Source: SLRI01 sp964393275 (lineage in GTDB: Bacteria; Pseudomonadota; Alphaproteobacteria; Geminicoccales; Geminicoccaceae). Taken from it: a stretch of 64,000 nucleotides of DNA. Both the position numbers and the translations under genes were made by a program. Under the pieces are notes generated by a model. The model did no database searches. It was not told where the DNA came from and saw only the letters and a list, made by a program, of their open reading frames with translations. Location of the stretch: positions 18,469 through 82,468 of the forward strand of contig CAYMTA010000014.1 in the NCBI GenBank assembly GCA_964393275.1, read 5' to 3'. Of this stretch, positions 17,834 through 27,122 are shown in pieces. Each line of letters starts with the position of its first letter. The stretch's first letter is position 1.

Positions 17834-19111
17834 ATGCACGAAACCGGGATCGTCAGCATTCGCGGCCGGCAGATCATGGACAGCCGCGGCAACCCGACCG
17901 TCGAGGTCGATATCGGCCTCGAATGCGGCGCGGTCGGCCGGGCGGCCGTGCCGTCCGGCGCCTCGACCGGCACGAGGGAGGCGCTCGAGCTGCGCGACGG
18001 CGACCAGAGCCGCTACTTCGGCAAGGAGGTGCTGCGCGCCGTCGATGCCGTCAACGGCGAGATCACCGACGCGATCCTCGGCATGGACGGCACGGACCAG
18101 ATCGCCATCGACCGGGCGATGGTCGAGCTCGACGGGACCGACAACAAGGGGCGCCTGGGGGCCAATGCCATCCTGGGCGTCAGCCTCGCCGTCGCCAAGG
18201 CGGCGGCCGTGGCCTCGGGCCTGCCGCTCTATCGCTATCTCGGCGGGGTGGGTGCGCGCGTCCTGCCGGTGCCGATGATGAACGTCATCAATGGCGGGGC
18301 GCATGCCGACAACCCGATCGACATCCAGGAATTCATGATCATGCCGGTGGGCGCGCCCAGCTTCGGCGAGGCGCTCCGCATGGGGACGGAGATCTTCCAC
18401 AGCCTGAAGAAGGCGCTCAAGGACGCCGGCCACAACACCAATGTCGGCGACGAGGGCGGCTTCGCACCCGACCTGCCGAGCGCCGAGGCGGCCCTGGGCT
18501 TCCTCGAGAAGGCGGTCGCCGCGGCCGGCTACCGGCTCGGCGACGACGTCGTCCTCGCCCTCGACTGCGCCGCCAGCGAGTTCTACGTCGACGGCCAGTA
18601 CGACATGGCGGGCGAGGGCCGGAAGGTCGATGCGGCCGGCATGGTCGATTTCATCGAGGGCCTCTGCGCGAAATTCCCGATCCGCTCGGTCGAGGATGGC
18701 CTCGCCGAGGGCGACTGGGCGGGCTGGAAGCTGCTCACCGACCGTCTCGGAGCGAAGGTCCAGATCGTCGGCGACGACATCTTCGTGACCAATCCATCGA
18801 TCCTCGCCGAGGGGATCGAGAAGGGTGTGGCCAATGCCATCCTGGTCAAGGTCAACCAGATCGGCTCCCTGACCGAGACCCTGGATTGCGTGCGGCTGGC
18901 GGCGGCCAACCGGTACCGGGCGGTTATGTCGCACCGTTCGGGCGAGACCGAGGATGCGACGATCGCCGACCTCGCGGTCGCCACCAATTGCGGCCAGATC
19001 AAGACCGGCTCGCTCTCCCGCTCCGACCGGCTGGCGAAGTACAACCAGCTCCTGCGCATCGAGGAGGAGCTGGCCGGGGCCGCGATCTACGCCGGCAACC
19101 GGGCATTTTGA
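17834..19111 (+). CDS. eno: Enolase
   Basis: A 425-residue enzyme converting 2-phosphoglycerate to phosphoenolpyruvate. Visible signatures: IMDSRGNPTVEV at the start, the substrate loop PSGASTGTREALELRDGD, NVINGGAHADNPIDIQEFM, metal ligands in DCAASEF, EDG and GDD, and the LVKVNQIGSLTET-SHRSGETED active-site region. ATG 17834 is chosen; an ATG at 17825 overlapping the kdsA stop is possible and would add three residues. Confidence 0.97.
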   Translation: MHETGIVSIRGRQIMDSRGNPTVEVDIGLECGAVGRAAVPSGASTGTREALELRDGDQSRYFGKEVLRAVDAVNGEITDAILGMDGTDQIAIDRAMVELDGTDNKGRLGANAILGVSLAVAKAAAVASGLPLYRYLGGVGARVLPVPMMNVINGGAHADNPIDIQEFMIMPVGAPSFGEALRMGTEIFHSLKKALKDAGHNTNVGDEGGFAPDLPSAEAALGFLEKAVAAAGYRLGDDVVLALDCAASEFYVDGQYDMAGEGRKVDAAGMVDFIEGLCAKFPIRSVEDGLAEGDWAGWKLLTDRLGAKVQIVGDDIFVTNPSILAEGIEKGVANAILVKVNQIGSLTETLDCVRLAAANRYRAVMSHRSGETEDATIADLAVATNCGQIKTGSLSRSDRLAKYNQLLRIEEELAGAAIYAGNRAF

Positions 19112-19128
19112 GCGGCGAGGAGCGCGGC

Positions 19129-19467
19129 TTGACGGTCGACGGCCTCGCCTATCGGGTCTACCGGCTGCGCAAGCAGGCGGTGCGGCATTGGCTGGGCGTC
19201 GCCCTCGTCCTCGTGCTCGCGTATTTCGCCTATCATTCGATCCATGGCAGCCGCGGCCTCTTCGCCTGGATCGATCGCCAGCACGAGCTGGAGACGAAGC
19301 ATCTCGAGCTCGCCGATATCCGCGCCGAGCGGCAATGGCTCGAGCAGCGCGTGACCGAGCTCGGCCCCGATCACCTGGCCCCGGACCTGCTCGAGGAGAC
19401 GCTGCTCGGCCTGGGATTCGTCCACAAGGACGAGGTCGTGATCTTCGACCAGCCGCCGCCGCAATAG
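19129..19467 (+). CDS. FtsB/DivIC-type septum formation initiator
   Basis: A 112-residue bitopic membrane protein: short cytoplasmic N-terminus, one transmembrane helix (about 22-40, LGVALVLVLAYFAYHSI), then a coiled coil (about 50-82) and a conserved C-terminal segment rich in acidic residues. This is the FtsB layout in the FtsQLB divisome complex, and the gene lies right after eno as in most proteobacteria. The TTG start at 19129 is inferred from GAGGAG six bases upstream; no ATG is available. Confidence 0.85.
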   Translation: MTVDGLAYRVYRLRKQAVRHWLGVALVLVLAYFAYHSIHGSRGLFAWIDRQHELETKHLELADIRAERQWLEQRVTELGPDHLAPDLLEETLLGLGFVHKDEVVIFDQPPPQ

Positions 19468-19594
19468 GCCGGCGCGCATTGAAATCACTCCTGCATGGGC
19501 TGCATGCATCGCGACCGGCTGGCGGAACCGTCGCACTCCGCTATAGTTGGCCTATTGGCTGCACGAGCAACGCAATCGGGAGGGCCGTCGACCC

Positions 19595-20632
19595 ATGAAC
19601 GCGACCAGTAGCAGTGCCAAGCAGGCGGCCCGCCGGGGCAGCAAGAAGGCCGCCGGCGATAACGGGCAATGGCTCGAGTTCTACCGCGAGATGCTGTTGA
19701 TTCGCCGGTTCGAGGAGAAGGCCGGCCAGCTCTACGGCATGGGGCTGATCGGCGGCTTCTGCCACCTCTATATCGGCCAGGAGGCGGTGGCGGTCGGCAT
19801 CCAGCATGCGCTCTCCGACGTGGATTCCGTCATCACCGGCTACCGCGATCACGGCCACATGCTGGTTTGCGGCATGGACCCGCGCAACGTCATGGCCGAG
19901 CTCACCGGCCGGGCCACGGGCTACTCGAAGGGCAAGGGCGGCTCGATGCACATGTTCGCCAAGGACAAGCGGTTCTATGGCGGGCACGGCATCGTCGGCG
20001 GCCAGGTGCCGCTCGGCACGGGCATCGCCTTCGCCCACAAGTATCGCGAGGATGGCGGGCTGTGCGCCGCCTACATGGGCGACGGTGCGACCAACCAGGG
20101 CCAGGTCTACGAGAGCTTCAACATGGCGGCCCTGTGGAAGCTGCCGGTGCTCTACGTGATCGAGAACAACCGCTACGGCATGGGCACCTCGCAGGCCCGC
20201 GCCTCGGCCGGCCTGCGGCTGTGTGATCGTGGCGCCGCCTATGGCATTCCGGGCGAGCAGGTCGACGGCATGGATGTCGTGGCGGTGCACGAGAAGGCCA
20301 AGGAGGTGGTCGCCCACATCCGCGCCGGCGAGGGTCCGTACATCCTGGAAGCGATGACTTACCGCTATCGCGGTCATTCGATGTCGGATCCGGCGAAGTA
20401 CCGCAAGAAGGAGGAGGTCCAGGAGTATCGCGAGCATCACGACCCGATCGAGACGCTGCGCCAGCGGATCATCGAGGCCAAGCTCGCGGCCGAGGACGAT
20501 CTGAAGGCCATGGACAAGGAGGTCCGCGACATCGTCAACGAGTCGGCCCGCTTCGCCCAGGACAGCCCGGAGCCCGATCCCTCGGAGCTGTGGACCGATG
20601 TCCTGATCGAGGCCGAGGTCGCCACCGTTTGA
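19595..20632 (+). CDS. pdhA: Pyruvate dehydrogenase E1 component, alpha subunit
   Basis: A 345-residue thiamine-diphosphate enzyme subunit. The TPP motif GDGATNQGQVYESFN...ENN, the YGMGTS loop and YRYRGHSMSDPAKYR phosphorylation-loop homologue are intact. ATG 19595 has GGGAGGG about ten bases upstream; a Lys/Arg-rich N-terminal extension of about 25 residues precedes the fold. A TATAGT hexamer at 19542-19547 may be the -10 of the PDH operon. With E1-beta, E2 and E3 it makes acetyl-CoA. Confidence 0.96.
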   Translation: MNATSSSAKQAARRGSKKAAGDNGQWLEFYREMLLIRRFEEKAGQLYGMGLIGGFCHLYIGQEAVAVGIQHALSDVDSVITGYRDHGHMLVCGMDPRNVMAELTGRATGYSKGKGGSMHMFAKDKRFYGGHGIVGGQVPLGTGIAFAHKYREDGGLCAAYMGDGATNQGQVYESFNMAALWKLPVLYVIENNRYGMGTSQARASAGLRLCDRGAAYGIPGEQVDGMDVVAVHEKAKEVVAHIRAGEGPYILEAMTYRYRGHSMSDPAKYRKKEEVQEYREHHDPIETLRQRIIEAKLAAEDDLKAMDKEVRDIVNESARFAQDSPEPDPSELWTDVLIEAEVATV

Positions 20633-20704
20633 CCCGCGCCTCCCCCTTGACCTGCGTCCGCCTCTGGCGGCCATTCATCGAATGATCCGGGAAAGCTGAA
20701 ACCA

Positions 20705-22117
20705 ATGCCCACGGAAATCCTGATGCCGGCGCTCTCGCCGACCATGACCGAAGGCAACCTCGCCCGCTGGCTGAAGAAGGTGGGCGACAGTATTGCATCC
20801 GGCGATGTCATCGCCGAGATCGAGACCGACAAGGCGACGATGGAGGTCGAGGCGGTCGACGAGGGCACGCTCGGCAGGATCCTGGTCGAGGAGGGCAGCG
20901 AGGGCGTGCCGGTCAACACGCCGATCGCGCTCCTGCTCGGCGACGGCGAGGACAAGTCGGCGCTCGATGGCTACGCAGCGGGTGGCAATGGTGCTGCCGA
21001 GGCCGCCGCCGAGGAGGAGCCGGCCGGCAAGGCGAAGGCCGAGCCCCAGCCCAGGCGGCAGGAGGGGCCGAGGCAGGCCTTGCCGTCAGAGCCCGTGCAG
21101 CCGGAGGAGCCCGAGGTTCCGGCCGGCACCGAGATGGTCAAGACGACCGTGCGCGAGGCCTTGCGCGACGCCATGGCCGAGGAGATGCGCCGCAACGGCG
21201 ACGTCTTCCTGATGGGCGAGGAGGTCGCCGAGTATCAGGGCGCCTACAAGATCAGCCAGGGCCTGCTCGAGGAGTTCGGCCCGAGGCGGGTGATCGACAC
21301 GCCGATCACGGAGTACGGCTTCACCGGCCTCGGCGTCGGTGCCGCCATGGCCGGCCTCAAGCCGATCGTCGAGTTCATGACCTGGAACTTCGCCATGCAG
21401 GCGATCGACCACATCATCAACTCGGCCGCCAAGACGCTCTACATGGCCGGCGGCGAGATGGGCAGCCCGATCGTGTTTCGCGGGCCCAATGGCGCCGCCG
21501 CCCGCGTCGCCGCCCAGCACAGCCAGGAATTCAGCTCCTGGTACAGCCACTGCCCGGGGCTCAAGGTCGTCTGCCCCTACAGCGCGGCCGACGCCAAGGG
21601 CCTCCTGAAGGCGGCGATCCGCGATCCCAACCCGGTGGTCTTCCTCGAGAACGAGATGCTCTACGGCCAGACCTTCGAGGTGCCGAAGCTCGACGATTTC
21701 GTCCTGCCGATCGGCAAGGCCAAGATCGTCCGCGCGGGCAGCGACGTCACCATCGTGTCGTTCTCGCTGATGATGACCAGAGCGCTCGAGGCCGCCGAGG
21801 CCTTGGCCGAGGAGGGCATCTCGGCCGAGGTCATCGATCTGCGGACCATTCGCCCGCTCGACCGGGCGACCGTGGTCAACTCCGTCAAGAAGACCAACCG
21901 GCTGGTCAGCCTCGAGGAAGGCTGGCCGCAGAGCGGCATCGGCTCGGAGCTCGCCGCGGTGATGATGGAGGACGCGTTCGACTATCTCGATGCGCCGGTC
22001 ATCCGCGTCACCGGCAAGGACGTGCCGATGCCCTATGCCGCGAACCTGGAGCGGTTGGCGCTGCCGCAGACCCAGGACGTCATCGAGGCCGCCAGGGCCG
22101 TTTGCTACAAGAGCTAG
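20705..22117 (+). CDS. pdhB: Pyruvate dehydrogenase E1 component, beta subunit with N-terminal lipoyl domain
   Basis: A 470-residue protein. Residues 1-78 form a lipoyl domain with Lys43 in ETDKATMEV, an Ala/Pro/Glu-rich linker follows (about 85-140), and the transketolase-type E1-beta module begins at KTTVREALRDAM. The lipoyl-E1-beta fusion is a known alphaproteobacterial feature. Its first 60 residues are almost identical to those of the E2 encoded next, pointing to duplication or gene conversion of the lipoyl domain. It starts 72 nt after pdhA. Confidence 0.96.
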   Translation: MPTEILMPALSPTMTEGNLARWLKKVGDSIASGDVIAEIETDKATMEVEAVDEGTLGRILVEEGSEGVPVNTPIALLLGDGEDKSALDGYAAGGNGAAEAAAEEEPAGKAKAEPQPRRQEGPRQALPSEPVQPEEPEVPAGTEMVKTTVREALRDAMAEEMRRNGDVFLMGEEVAEYQGAYKISQGLLEEFGPRRVIDTPITEYGFTGLGVGAAMAGLKPIVEFMTWNFAMQAIDHIINSAAKTLYMAGGEMGSPIVFRGPNGAAARVAAQHSQEFSSWYSHCPGLKVVCPYSAADAKGLLKAAIRDPNPVVFLENEMLYGQTFEVPKLDDFVLPIGKAKIVRAGSDVTIVSFSLMMTRALEAAEALAEEGISAEVIDLRTIRPLDRATVVNSVKKTNRLVSLEEGWPQSGIGSELAAVMMEDAFDYLDAPVIRVTGKDVPMPYAANLERLALPQTQDVIEAARAVCYKS

Positions 22118-22138
22118 AGCTCGCCGGGGAGGTCCACC

Positions 22139-23440
22139 ATGCCAATCAAGATCCTGATGCCGGCGCTCTCGCCGACCATGACCGAGGGCAACCTCGCGAG
22201 CTGGCTGAAGAAGGAGGGTGACAGCATAGCTCCGGGCGATGTCATCGCCGAGATCGAGACCGACAAGGCGACGATGGAGGTCGAGGCCGTCGACGAGGGC
22301 AGGCTCGGCAAGATCGTCGTTCCGGCCGGCACCGAGGGCGTCGCCGTCAATGCCGTGATCGCCCTCCTGCTCGAGGAGGGCGAGGACGAGGCGGCGCTCG
22401 AGGGTGCGGTCGATGACGGCAATGGCAGCGGGGCCGCAAGGCCGGCGCCGGCCGAAGCTCCGAAGGCGGAGGCAGCGCCGGCCGCGAAGGCGCCCGCTCC
22501 GGCAGCGGACGGCGGGGCGGCCAAGGGCGGTGACGGCGGCCGCGTCTTTGCCAGCCCGCTGGCGAGGCGCATGGCCGAGAAGGCCGGGCTCGATCTGGCG
22601 GCGCTCGCCGGCAGCGGTCCGCGTGGCCGCATCATCAAGGTCGATATCGAGGCGGCGCTCGCCAAGGGTGTGGGCAAGGCCGCCCCGGCCGCGGCGAAGC
22701 CGGCGGCAGCACCTGCCGCCGCTCCGGCCCCGGCGGCGGCCGGCGCTCCCGACGCGCCGCACAAGGAGATCGTCCTCTCCAACATGCGCAAGGTGATCGC
22801 GCGCCGGCTGACGGAATCGAAGCAGCAGATCCCGCATTTCTACCTGACGGTCGACGTCGAGCTCGATGCGCTGCTCAAGCTCAGGAAGGATCTGAACGAG
22901 CGGCCGGGCGCCGACTACAAGCTCTCGGTCAACGACCTGGTCATCAAGGCCAGCGCCATCGCCATCCGGCAGAAGCCGGCGGTCAACTCGATCTGGGGCG
23001 GCGACAAGGTCTACGAGCTCATCGATATCGACGTGTCGGTGGCGGTCGCGATCGAGGGCGGCCTGATCACGCCGATCATCAGGAAGGCCGACCAGAAGGG
23101 GCTTGCCGCGATCTCCGCCGAGATGAAGGACCTCGCCGGGCGCGCCAAGGAGGGCAAGCTCGCGCCGCATGAGTTCCAGGGCGGCGGATTCACGCTCTCC
23201 AACCTCGGCATGTTCGGCATCAAGGAGTTCGCCGCGGTCATCAACCCGCCCCAGGCCTGCATCCTGGCCGTCGGTGCCGGCGAGCCGCGGCCGGTGGTCA
23301 AGAACGGGGCCTTGGCCATCGCCACGGTGATGAGCGCCACGCTGTCGGTCGATCACCGGGTGGTCGACGGGGCGCTCGGTGCCGAGTGGCTGCAGGCCTT
23401 CAAGAGGCTGGTGGAGGATCCGATCAGCCTGATGCTCTAG
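22139..23440 (+). CDS. pdhC: Pyruvate dehydrogenase E2 (dihydrolipoamide acetyltransferase)
   Basis: A 433-residue E2 core subunit: one lipoyl domain (1-78, Lys43), an Ala/Pro linker, an E1/E3-binding domain (about 137-172, VFASPLARRMAEKAGLDLAALAGSGPRGRI), a second linker and the acyltransferase domain with the active-site DHRVVDGA near the C-terminus. It follows pdhB by 21 nt. The PIN toxin gene converges on its 3' end, overlapping the stop by four bases. Confidence 0.96.
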   Translation: MPIKILMPALSPTMTEGNLASWLKKEGDSIAPGDVIAEIETDKATMEVEAVDEGRLGKIVVPAGTEGVAVNAVIALLLEEGEDEAALEGAVDDGNGSGAARPAPAEAPKAEAAPAAKAPAPAADGGAAKGGDGGRVFASPLARRMAEKAGLDLAALAGSGPRGRIIKVDIEAALAKGVGKAAPAAAKPAAAPAAAPAPAAAGAPDAPHKEIVLSNMRKVIARRLTESKQQIPHFYLTVDVELDALLKLRKDLNERPGADYKLSVNDLVIKASAIAIRQKPAVNSIWGGDKVYELIDIDVSVAVAIEGGLITPIIRKADQKGLAAISAEMKDLAGRAKEGKLAPHEFQGGGFTLSNLGMFGIKEFAAVINPPQACILAVGAGEPRPVVKNGALAIATVMSATLSVDHRVVDGALGAEWLQAFKRLVEDPISLML

Positions 23441-23889
23441 GGGACTGGCGGGAGCAGCCGGTCGAGCACGGGGCGATTCGTCGGGTCGAAGGGGTTGATC
23501 ACGCGCAGGCCCTGGAGTACGGCGCCGTTTTGCATGTCCTCGCTCAGGAGGTGCGTGGCGCCGGCGCGCGTCGATGCGATCAGGATCACGGCATCCCAGA
23601 ACTGCAGGCGATGCCGCGAGGCGAGCCGTGCCGCGTCGGCCATCAAGCGACGATCGGTCGAGGGCACGGTGATTGTCGGCGGCATCAGCTCGACCGCTTC
23701 CAGAGCGAGGTGGAGCAGGTCCGGCCGACGCCGACGGACGACCCACAGAAACTCGCCGAGAGCCTGCGCGGCGATGACAGCCGGGTAGGCGCCCGCAGCC
23801 TTCAGCAGCGCCTTGGCGCGCGCTCCCTTAATTCCGTCAGGTTCCAGATGAGCATAGATCAGGATGTTGGTGTCGAAGGCAGCCAACAT
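23437..23889 (-). CDS. PIN-domain ribonuclease toxin (VapC-like)
   Basis: A 150-residue PIN protein with all four acidic metal ligands in place: Asp6 (AAFDTNILIYA), Glu46, Asp99 (QFWDAVILIAS) and Asp118 (LLSEDMQNG). Such toxins cleave tRNA or other RNA when released from their antitoxin. Its ATG overlaps the antitoxin TGA by one base, so translation is coupled. The pair sits on the minus strand between pdhC and lpdA, an unusual position that interrupts a core operon. Confidence 0.9.
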   Translation of the reverse strand: MLAAFDTNILIYAHLEPDGIKGARAKALLKAAGAYPAVIAAQALGEFLWVVRRRRPDLLHLALEAVELMPPTITVPSTDRRLMADAARLASRHRLQFWDAVILIASTRAGATHLLSEDMQNGAVLQGLRVINPFDPTNRPVLDRLLPPVP

Positions 23890-24149
23890 CAGATGTCGAC
23901 GTCGCCGTATTTGTCATCCTCCGTGATCTTGCCGACCCGGTAGCCGTCGCCCTTCCAGCGATCAAGATGAGCGCACCAACGCTCATAGGCCGCCCGCACC
24001 TCGGGATCGTCCAGCCGGCTTGCCGGCCTTGGGCTCAGTTGGGCGACAGGCTTGCCCTGACGGGTGATCACGATGGTCTCGCCGGCCTCGACATCCTTGA
24101 TCAGGCGAGAGAATTGCTGGTTGGCATCACGGATGGAGACGGTGCGCAT
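23889..24149 (-). CDS. Type II antitoxin, Phd/YefM family
   Basis: An 86-residue protein opening MRTVSIRDANQQFSRLIKDVEAGE, the Phd/YefM DNA-binding fold (VSIRDANQQF...ITRQGKPVAQL), followed by a C-terminal toxin-binding tail rich in charged residues. ATG 24149 fits the family; the frame continues upstream by 43 codons without support. It normally binds its own promoter and neutralises the PIN toxin. A GGTTCCACG-type ribosome site region precedes it, with no clear palindrome seen. Confidence 0.87.
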   Translation of the reverse strand: MRTVSIRDANQQFSRLIKDVEAGETIVITRQGKPVAQLSPRPASRLDDPEVRAAYERWCAHLDRWKGDGYRVGKITEDDKYGDVDI

Positions 24150-24276
24150 CGTGGAACCTCGCCGAACCTCGTTGTAGAGCAATGCTCCATATTGCGTCGG
24201 CCTGCCGGTTGACAAGTCGGGGGAACCCGCCACAACCAAGCACAGCGCCGCATTGACCAAGCTTGGGAGCAACGCC

Positions 24277-25677
24277 ATGGCCGAGACCTCATTCGACGTC
24301 GTCGTCGTCGGCGGGGGGCCGGGCGGCTACGTCGCCGCCATTCGGGCCGCCCAGCTCGGCCTGAGGACGGCCGTGGTCGAGCGCGAGCATCTGGGCGGCA
24401 TCTGCCTCAACTGGGGCTGCATCCCGACCAAGGCGCTGCTGCGCTCGGCGGAGGTCTACGATTATTTCGGCCATGCCGATTCGTTCGGGCTTTCGGTCGA
24501 GAAGTTCGGCTTCGACCTTCCCAAGGTGGTCAAGCGGTCGCGCGGCATCGCCGGCCAGCTCAGCAAGGGCGTGGCGCATCTCTTGAAGAAGAACAAGGTG
24601 ACCGTCTTCGACGGCGCCGGAGCGCTCGCCGGCAAGGGCAAGCTCGCGGTCAAGGCGACCAAGGGCGACGACGTCACGCTGGACGCCAAGCACATCATCC
24701 TCGCCACCGGTGCCCGCGCTCGCCAGCTTCCCGGGCTCGAGAGCGACGGCAAGCTGGTCTGGAGCTACAAGGAGGCGATGGTTCCGGACGTCATGCCGAA
24801 GTCGCTCCTGGTGGTCGGCAGCGGGGCGATCGGCATCGAGTTCGCGAGCTTCTTCCGCTCGATGGGGGCCGAGGTGACGGTGGTCGAGGTGCTCGACCGG
24901 GTGCTGCCGGTCGAGGACGCGGAGATCTCGGCCTTCGCCCAGAAGCGGTTCGAGAAGCGCGGCATCAAGATAGTGACCGGTGCCCAGGTGAAGGCGCTGA
25001 AGAAGGGCCAGGACAGCGTCACGGCCACCATCGAGGCCGGCGGCAAGAGCCAGGAGCAGACCTTCGATCGGGTGATCATGGCGGTCGGCATCGTCGGCAA
25101 TGTGGAGAATCTCGGGCTCGAGAAGACCGGGGTGAAGGTGGACCGGGCGCATATCGTCATCGACGAGTGGTGCCGCACCGGCGAGCCCGGAGTCTACGCC
25201 ATCGGCGACGTGGCCGGCCCGCCTTGGCTCGCGCACAAGGCGAGCCACGAGGGGGTGATGTGCGTCGAGCGGATCGCCGGCGTGAAGGGCCTGCACCCGA
25301 TGGATGTGACCAAGATTCCGGGCTGCACCTACTGCAACCCGCAGGTGGCCTCGGTCGGCTTGACCGAGGCGGTGGCCAAGGAGAAGGGCCACAAGGTCAA
25401 GGTCGGCAGGTTCCCGTTCATCGGCAACGGCAAGGCGATCGCGCTCGGCGAGCCCGAGGGGCTGGTGAAGACCGTGTTCGATGCCGAGACCGGCGAGCTC
25501 CTGGGCGCCCACATGATCGGTGCCGAGGTGACCGAGCTGATCCAGGGCTACGTCATCGCCCGGCAGGTCGAGGCGACCGAGCTCGACCTGATGCACACCA
25601 TCTTCCCGCACCCGACCCTCTCGGAGATGATGCACGAGTCGGTGCTTGACGCCTATGGTCGGGCCATCCACTTCTGA
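24277..25677 (+). CDS. lpdA: Dihydrolipoamide dehydrogenase (E3)
   Basis: A 466-residue flavoprotein disulfide reductase. FAD-binding VVVGGGPGGYVAA (8-20), redox pair Cys43/Cys48 in GGICLNWGCIPTK, NAD-binding VVGSGAIGIEFASF, FAD AIGDVAGPP, and the C-terminal His-Glu dyad in HTIFPHPTLSEMMHE. It reoxidises lipoyl groups of the PDH complex. ATG 24277 is preceded by GGGAG. The TA pair separates it from pdhC, so it may need its own promoter or readthrough. Confidence 0.96.
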   Translation: MAETSFDVVVVGGGPGGYVAAIRAAQLGLRTAVVEREHLGGICLNWGCIPTKALLRSAEVYDYFGHADSFGLSVEKFGFDLPKVVKRSRGIAGQLSKGVAHLLKKNKVTVFDGAGALAGKGKLAVKATKGDDVTLDAKHIILATGARARQLPGLESDGKLVWSYKEAMVPDVMPKSLLVVGSGAIGIEFASFFRSMGAEVTVVEVLDRVLPVEDAEISAFAQKRFEKRGIKIVTGAQVKALKKGQDSVTATIEAGGKSQEQTFDRVIMAVGIVGNVENLGLEKTGVKVDRAHIVIDEWCRTGEPGVYAIGDVAGPPWLAHKASHEGVMCVERIAGVKGLHPMDVTKIPGCTYCNPQVASVGLTEAVAKEKGHKVKVGRFPFIGNGKAIALGEPEGLVKTVFDAETGELLGAHMIGAEVTELIQGYVIARQVEATELDLMHTIFPHPTLSEMMHESVLDAYGRAIHF

Positions 25678-25702
25678 ATCGTCGAGAAATGGCTAGGATA
25701 TC

Positions 25703-26611
25703 ATGGCGACTGTCACGCTGACGCGGCCGATCACCCGCAAGCCTGCCTGGATCAGGGTGAAGGCACCGACCTCCACGAGCTACCACGAGACCAGGAAGCT
25801 GATGCGCGACAAGCGCCTGCACACGGTCTGCGAGGAGGCGGCCTGCCCGAACATCGGCGAGTGCTGGACGCAGAAGCACGCGACCGTGATGATCCTGGGC
25901 GACACCTGCACGCGCGCCTGCGCCTTCTGCAACGTCAAGACCGGCCTGCCGCGGGCGGTCGATCCGGAGGAGCCGGCGCATCTGGCCGAGGTCGTCCTGA
26001 CCATGGGCCTCAGGCACGTGGTCATCACCTCGGTCGATCGCGACGACCTGCCGGACGGCGGCGCCTTTCAGTTCGTGCGCTGCATCGAGGCGATCCGGGC
26101 GGCTTCGCCCCTGACCACGATCGAGATCCTCACACCGGATTTCCTGCGCAAGCCCGGTGCGGTCGAGAAGGTCGTGGCGGCGCGGCCCGACGTCTACAAC
26201 CACAATCTCGAGACCGTGCCCCGGCTCTACCGCACGGTGCGGCCCGGCGCCCGCTACTTCCATTCGCTGCGCCTGCTGCAGAAGGTCAAGGAGCAGGACC
26301 CCGGAATCTTCACCAAGTCCGGCATCATGGTCGGGCTCGGCGAGGAGAAGCGCGAGATCCTCCAGGTGATGGACGACATGCGCTCGGCCGAGGTCGATTT
26401 CCTGACCGTCGGCCAGTATTTGCAGCCGACGCCGCGCCACCACGAGGTGGTGCGCTTCGTGCCGCCGGAGGAGTTTTCGGGGGTCGAGCGGTCGGCGCGC
26501 GCCAAGGGGTTTCTCATGGTGTCGGCCAGTCCCCTGACCCGCTCCTCGCATCACGCGGGTGCCGATTTCGAGCGCCTGCGCGAGGCGCGCCGGGCCCGTG
26601 AAGCCGCCTGA
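25703..26611 (+). CDS. lipA: Lipoyl synthase
   Basis: A 302-residue radical SAM enzyme inserting sulfur into octanoylated E2 subunits. The auxiliary cluster cysteines are in CEEAACPNIGECW, the radical SAM CxxxCxxC is CTRACAFC, and the C-terminal serine ligand motif is RSSHHAG. It is 25 nt after lpdA, fitting its job of maturing the lipoyl domains of the neighbouring PDH subunits. Confidence 0.97.
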   Translation: MATVTLTRPITRKPAWIRVKAPTSTSYHETRKLMRDKRLHTVCEEAACPNIGECWTQKHATVMILGDTCTRACAFCNVKTGLPRAVDPEEPAHLAEVVLTMGLRHVVITSVDRDDLPDGGAFQFVRCIEAIRAASPLTTIEILTPDFLRKPGAVEKVVAARPDVYNHNLETVPRLYRTVRPGARYFHSLRLLQKVKEQDPGIFTKSGIMVGLGEEKREILQVMDDMRSAEVDFLTVGQYLQPTPRHHEVVRFVPPEEFSGVERSARAKGFLMVSASPLTRSSHHAGADFERLREARRAREAA

Positions 26612-26633
26612 CGACTGAAGCCAGGCCGCAGCC

Positions 26634-27116
26634 ATGCCGACCCACTCCGAGCAGCGCCATCTGCCCTACGCGCCCGAGCAGCTCTATGAGCTGGTCGCAG
26701 GCGTCGAGCGCTATCCCGAGTTCCTGCCGTGGTGCAAGGCGGCGCGCATCAATCGGCGCGAAGGGGATGTCTTCTGGGCGGATATGGTCATCGCCTTCAA
26801 GGTCTTCCGCGAGCGTTTCACTTCGAAGGTGACCCTGATCCCGAAGACGGGTGTCGACGTCGAGTATATCGACGGGCCGTTCCGCTATCTCACCAATCAC
26901 TGGCGTTTCCTGCCGGCGCCCGACGGCGGCTGCACCGTCGATTTCTACGTCGATTTCGAGTTTCGCTCGAAGATCCTGCAGCGGCTGATCGGCCTGCTCT
27001 TCGACCAGGCGGTGCACCGCATGGTGTCGGCGTTCGAGGCCCGTGCCGCCCAGCTCTACGGCAAGGGGCAGGTGGGCGGCGAGCGGCTGGGACCGGCCGT
27101 CCACTCCGCCGGCTGA
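26634..27116 (+). CDS. COQ10/RatA family START-domain ubiquinone-binding protein
   Basis: A 160-residue polyketide-cyclase/START fold protein (HLPYAPEQLYELVAGVERYPEFLPWCKAARI...). Homologues are mitochondrial COQ10, needed for ubiquinone function, and bacterial RatA-type proteins, once described as toxins. Its fixed place after lipA in alphaproteobacteria and the respiratory context favour the quinone role. Spacing to lipA is 22 nt; cinA converges on it. Confidence 0.87.
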   Translation: MPTHSEQRHLPYAPEQLYELVAGVERYPEFLPWCKAARINRREGDVFWADMVIAFKVFRERFTSKVTLIPKTGVDVEYIDGPFRYLTNHWRFLPAPDGGCTVDFYVDFEFRSKILQRLIGLLFDQAVHRMVSAFEARAAQLYGKGQVGGERLGPAVHSAG

Positions 27117-27122
27117 CCGCTT

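Noticed and set aside
21086..23746. An 886-residue minus-strand frame across pdhB-pdhC
   Set aside because: Antisense shadow of well-defined PDH genes.
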